From: Chloroflexota bacterium
GTDB taxonomy: Bacteria > Chloroflexota > Dehalococcoidia > DSTF01 > RBG-16-68-14
Length of the DNA: 64,000 bases
Assembly: GCA_029262675.1 (NCBI GenBank)
Contig: JAJCYW010000016.1
Span: 62,001-126,000 of the forward strand
Reading direction: 5' to 3'
The notes under the pieces: generated by a model
Told to the model about the DNA's origin: nothing
The model's database searches: none
What the model saw: the letters and a program-made list of their open reading frames with translations, nothing else
Made by a program: the position numbers and the translations under genes
In this document: in pieces, positions 60,874 to 64,000 of the stretch
How positions within the stretch are numbered: the stretch's first letter is position 1
Layout of the letters: every line of letters starts with the position of its first letter

Positions 60874-60918
60874 TTGACCATGGTATGGGCCGATGCTACA
60901 TTGTGCGCGCGTGCGCAA
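60874..60918 (+). promoter_or_regulatory. rex promoter with candidate Rex operator
   Basis: TTGACC (60874-60879) and TACATT (60897-60902) are 17 bp apart. An imperfect inverted repeat beginning TTGTGCGC and ending GTGCGCAA (60901-60918) overlaps the -10 and start site. It has the TTGTG...CAA outline of Rex binding sites, suggesting NADH-responsive autorepression. Confidence 0.45.
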
Positions 60919-60970
60919 TCACGAACCAATGCCTATCACAGCAGAGGCGGGAAGTCGATAGGAGTTCAGC

Positions 60971-61597
60971 TTGGCGTTAGAAATTCCTGAAGTTGTCATC
61001 GATCGGCTGCCCGTGTACGGGCGCGCGCTCGATCTGTTGAAACAACAGGGCCGAGAGGTCGTTAACTCGCAGGAGCTGGGCGAACGGCTGGGCGTCACGC
61101 CGGCGCAAATTCGCAAGGACCTTAGCTACTTCGGCCGCTTCGGCAAGCAGGGCCGCGGCTACAACGTCGCCCGTCTACTCGATGAGCTGAACCAGATCCT
61201 GGGCCTCACGCGGGAATGGTCGATGGTCCTCGTCGGCGTCGGTCAGCTTGGCCGCGCGATCTTAGCCTACGACGGCTTCACTCCGCAGGGCTTTCGCATC
61301 ATCGCCGCCTTCGACGACGACCCCAATATCATCGGCACGACGGTCGATGGACACCTCATCACGTCCGTCGACGAATTGGCCGCGACGCTGCTCGAACGAC
61401 ACGCGGAGATCGGTATCGTCGCCGTGCCGGGCGCGACCGCCCAGGGCGTGATCGATAGCATGGTGGCGAGCGGCGTCAAAGCGATATTGAACTATGCTCC
61501 GATCGCTGCGCAGGCGCCGCCGCACGTGCGGATCAAGGACATCGACCCCGTGCTCGCGCTCCAGAGCATGACCTTCTACATCAAGGACCAGGATTAG
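60971..61597 (+). CDS. rex: redox-sensing transcriptional repressor Rex
   Basis: A 208-residue NADH/NAD+-sensing repressor. The N-terminal winged helix (VIDRLPVYGRALDLLKQQGR; ELGERLGVTPAQIRKDLSYF; GKQGRGYNV) is typical. The Rossmann domain has VLVGVGQLGRAILAY (near 86) and AAFDDDPNIIGTTVDG. The C-terminal helix LALQSMTFYIKD swaps between subunits. The start is TTG at 60971 with AGGAG six bases upstream. Rex usually represses fermentation and respiration genes when NADH is low. Confidence 0.95.
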   Translation: MALEIPEVVIDRLPVYGRALDLLKQQGREVVNSQELGERLGVTPAQIRKDLSYFGRFGKQGRGYNVARLLDELNQILGLTREWSMVLVGVGQLGRAILAYDGFTPQGFRIIAAFDDDPNIIGTTVDGHLITSVDELAATLLERHAEIGIVAVPGATAQGVIDSMVASGVKAILNYAPIAAQAPPHVRIKDIDPVLALQSMTFYIKDQD

Positions 61598-62044
61598 GGG
61601 CGTCGCCCAGCGACGCCTTGCAGTGCTTCGCACCGTGGGCAGTGCGCGCCGGCGTGACGCTCAACAGGGTTTCGCACGGCGGGCGGCTTATGGCATCGGG
61701 ATGTCATGTTTCGCGCGGCCAGCGCGTCGCCCCCCGCACAACACCCGCTAGCCTGTAGCGAAGGCTCTGTGGCAGTGGGCTGCTGGAATTCGGCTGTACG
61801 CCTCACAGTCGAACGACGCCCTTCGAGTCCGGGCGGGCGCCTGCAACCCGCACTTATTGGAAAGCGCTTCGCTACGCAATGGCACATGCGCTCCAGAGTA
61901 CGGGCGGGGGCGTGCGCGACCACACGTACTTCAATCTATGCGCCGTCTCGTGGCGCATGGCCGTCAGGAACTTCGCCGCGCGGTGGTGAAATGCAGGGGA
62001 GTGCGCGCTTGCGCGCACTCTATGCTGGCGCGAAGCGCCAGCCG
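61598..62044. other. intergenic region with paired terminator-like hairpins
   Basis: No gene can be supported here. A GGCGTCGC/GCGACGCC hairpin (61599-61617) ends rex. On the other side two perfect stems, AGTGCGCGC/GCGCGCACT (62000-62019) and GCTGGCGC/GCGCCAGC (62024-62042), abut the mreB stop and probably terminate it. The middle 380 bases look non-coding. Confidence 0.5.
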
Positions 62045-63076
62045 TCAGGCACTGGCTACCAGCGACTCCTCTTCGGTCGGCTGGCTGCGGATAATCACGT
62101 CTTGATGCTCCAGCGCCACGCCCGTACCGATCGCCGTGCATTCGAGTGGATTGTCTGCCAGGTGGCAAGGCACGCCCGTCTCCTGCGTAAGCAGCACGTC
62201 CAGGTGCCGTAGCAGCGCGCCGCCGCCTGTCAGCACCAGCCCGCGGTCGATGACGTCTGCGGCAAGCTCCGGTGGCGTCTTCTCCAGTACGGCGCGCACC
62301 GTCTGCACAATCGCCGCCAAGCCGTCCTGCAGCGCCTGTGTGACCTCGTTGCTGGAGAGCGTCACGGGACGGGGCAGCCCCGTGACCTGGTCGCGGCCGC
62401 GAACCGACATCGTCATCTCTTCTTCCAAGGGGATTGCGCTGCCGATGGCGATCTTCAGTTCGTCTGCGCTGCGTTCACCGATCAACAGGTTGTGCCGCCG
62501 CTTCACGTAGGCGATGATCGCGTCGTTCATCCGGTCGCCGCCCACACGCGCCGACTCCGAGACGACGAGTCCGTACATCGAGATGACGGCCGCCTCCGTG
62601 CGCCCTCCGCCGATATCGACGATCATGTTGCCGCTGGGCGTGCTAACGGGGATACGCGCCCCGATGGCGGCCGCCAGCGGTTCTTCGATAAGACGCGCCG
62701 GCCGCCGCGCGCCCGCCTGTTCCGCCGCGTCGGCAACGGCTCTGCGCTCAACGCTGGTGACGCCCGCGGGGATGCAGATCATGATCTCCGGCTTGATAAT
62801 GTTGAAGCGCCCGACGACCTTGTTGATGAAGTAGCGCAGCATCGCCTCTGTGATCAGGTAGTCGGCGATCACGCCGTCCTTCATCGGGCGGATGACAGAG
62901 ATCGTGTCCGGCGTCCGGCCCAGCATATCGCGGGCCTCTGCGCCCACGGCCAGCACGGTATTATCGCGGTTTGCGAGGGCAACGACCGCTGGCTCGTTGA
63001 CGACGATGCCGCGGCCCTTCACGTACACCAGCACGTTCGCCGTTCCCAAGTCGATGCCGATCCGCTTCGGTAGCAT
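62045..63076 (-). CDS. mreB: rod shape-determining protein MreB
   Basis: A 343-residue bacterial actin that organises cell-wall synthesis along the cell body. Phosphate-1 motif [20 protein letters not shown] (near 6), phosphate-2 [14 protein letters not shown] (near 158; usually GGGTTE) and adenosine motif [12 protein letters not shown] (near 288) are present. The Arg in place of Thr at the phosphate-2 loop is unusual. GGAGG precedes the ATG. It lies next to murA, in keeping with a peptidoglycan-building cell. Confidence 0.93.
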   Translation of the reverse strand: MLPKRIGIDLGTANVLVYVKGRGIVVNEPAVVALANRDNTVLAVGAEARDMLGRTPDTISVIRPMKDGVIADYLITEAMLRYFINKVVGRFNIIKPEIMICIPAGVTSVERRAVADAAEQAGARRPARLIEEPLAAAIGARIPVSTPSGNMIVDIGGGRTEAAVISMYGLVVSESARVGGDRMNDAIIAYVKRRHNLLIGERSADELKIAIGSAIPLEEEMTMSVRGRDQVTGLPRPVTLSSNEVTQALQDGLAAIVQTVRAVLEKTPPELAADVIDRGLVLTGGGALLRHLDVLLTQETGVPCHLADNPLECTAIGTGVALEHQDVIIRSQPTEEESLVASA

Positions 63077-63145
63077 GCGGTTCTCCTCCCGGCGTAGGGC
63101 CGGCGCCGCGCTCGCGCGGCACCCACGCCGCGCTTGTCGCGGCGT

Positions 63146-64000
63146 CTACGCAGCGCGTTCGACGGCGCCGCCCAGCGAGCGGAGCTTCTCGTCCAGCGCT
63201 TCGTACCCCCGGTCCAGGTGATAGATGTCGCTTATCTCTGTCGTGCCCTCCGCCACCAGCGCGGCGACGACGAGCGCGGCGCCCGCCCGGACGTCCATGC
63301 AACGTACGGGCGTGCCGTAGAGGTGCGTGGGCCCGCTGACGATGGCCGTTTGCCCGGCCGTCACCACATCCGCGCCCATCTTCCGTAGTTCGCTGATATA
63401 GAGCATGCGATTATCGTACACGCGCTCGTGGATAACACTCACGCCCTTAGCCTGCGTCAGGAACGCCGCCAGCGGTGGATGGAGGTCGGTCGCCAGGCCC
63501 GGGTAGGGCACCGCCTGCGCCGCGACGGAACTGTACTTGTCGGTGCCCATCACCGCCAGCCCGCCCTCAACGGGCCGGATGCGGACACCGGCCTCACGCA
63601 TCTTCCAGATCAGCGCGTCCAGATGCTCAGGCATGGCGTCCAGGATCTCCGCCTCGCCGCGGGTAGCCGCTACGGCCAGCGCGAACGTTCCGGCCTCCAG
63701 CCGGTCCGGCAGAATGCGCTGCGTGGTGCCGCGCAGCTCACGGACACCCTCGATCTCGATGATGTTGCCTCCCGCGCCCTGAACCCTGGCGCCCATTCTG
63801 TTCAGCATCTCGATCAGGCTCACCACCTCGGGCTCGGAAGCGGCGTTAATGATCGTTGTCACGCCTTTCGCCAGCGTCGCCGCCAGGATCACGTTCAGCG
63901 TGCCCATCACGCTGGGGTAGTCCAGCACCACGCGCGCACCGCGCAGACGCTCCGCCTCCGCGACGAATTGGTCGCCGCGACGGTAGACCTCCGCGCCCAG
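63146..64000 (-). CDS. murA: UDP-N-acetylglucosamine 1-carboxyvinyltransferase, C-terminal part (runs off right edge)
   Basis: 285 codons are visible and the frame is still open at the window edge. The enzyme transfers enolpyruvate to UDP-GlcNAc, the first committed step of peptidoglycan synthesis. LDYPSVMGTLNVILAATLAK plus GVTTIINAASEPEVVSLIEM, GGNIIEIEGV, ILPDRLEAGTFALAVAATRG and FLTQAKGVSVIHERVYDNRM match the family closely. The catalytic Cys loop lies outside the window. It is followed by mreB. Confidence 0.92.
   Translation of the reverse strand: MGAEVYRRGDQFVAEAERLRGARVVLDYPSVMGTLNVILAATLAKGVTTIINAASEPEVVSLIEMLNRMGARVQGAGGNIIEIEGVRELRGTTQRILPDRLEAGTFALAVAATRGEAEILDAMPEHLDALIWKMREAGVRIRPVEGGLAVMGTDKYSSVAAQAVPYPGLATDLHPPLAAFLTQAKGVSVIHERVYDNRMLYISELRKMGADVVTAGQTAIVSGPTHLYGTPVRCMDVRAGAALVVAALVAEGTTEISDIYHLDRGYEALDEKLRSLGGAVERAA

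Overview
The window is a high-GC bacterial chromosome segment. It is most likely from the Chloroflexota, perhaps a Dehalococcoidia-like lineage from a metagenome. I infer this from gene style: an F420-type luciferase-like oxidoreductase, a zinc-ribbon adenylate cyclase, dockerin-tailed RCC1 and FG-GAP secreted proteins, many GTG/TTG starts, and Rex, MreB and MurA. No rRNA, tRNA, CRISPR array or transposase was seen.

Layout. 1-4.5 kb: two related lipoproteins, an adenylate cyclase, a double cupredoxin, and rsgA with an apparent leader-peptide attenuator. 4.6-8.9 kb: an F420-type oxidoreductase, then panD-panB-panC-surE (pantothenate/CoA supply). 8.9-11.8 kb: two secreted dockerin proteins. 12-16.7 kb: yebC-ruvC-ruvA, a DUF6941-like gene, and pabB-pabC (folate). 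16.8-21.8 kb: small toxin/antitoxin- or HEPN-like cassettes in front of uvrB, then AbrB/VapC behind it. 21.8-31.5 kb: two paralogous zinc alcohol dehydrogenases, a metallo-beta-lactamase-fold hydrolase, a dienelactone hydrolase, an RCC1/dockerin protein, a FrnE-type gene with an in-frame TGA in its redox motif (candidate selenoprotein), and an acyl-CoA dehydrogenase. 31.5-34 kb: csrA with a structured leader, ruvB and a PAP2 phosphatase.

34-56.6 kb holds a minus-strand phage head/packaging module: holin-like protein, small and large terminase, portal, scaffold, major capsid protein, adaptor and tail protein. It is interrupted by non-phage genes: an FG-GAP/dockerin protein, an SDR, a patatin, a large LuxR-type regulator, a TIGR04255 trio, hemolysin III, a GNAT and a lipoprotein. 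57-64 kb returns to core genes: rnhB, a tautomerase, ftsH, a Tic20-like protein, rex, mreB and the 3' part of murA.

The most striking structure is a repeated pattern. Short copies (about 30-125 bp) of one end of a neighbouring gene lie on the far side of an apparently inserted gene block. I see it for rsgA, uvrB (twice), the SDR gene and the capsid gene. An acyl-CoA dehydrogenase tail copy and an orphan enoyl-CoA hydratase tail look related. Three of the copies differ from the full gene by roughly 6-12% of bases. Where I compared codons (rsgA), the changes are mostly synonymous, as if the tail had been imported from a diverged relative. Other leads are the candidate selenocysteine FrnE, the rsgA attenuator and the csrA leader RNA.
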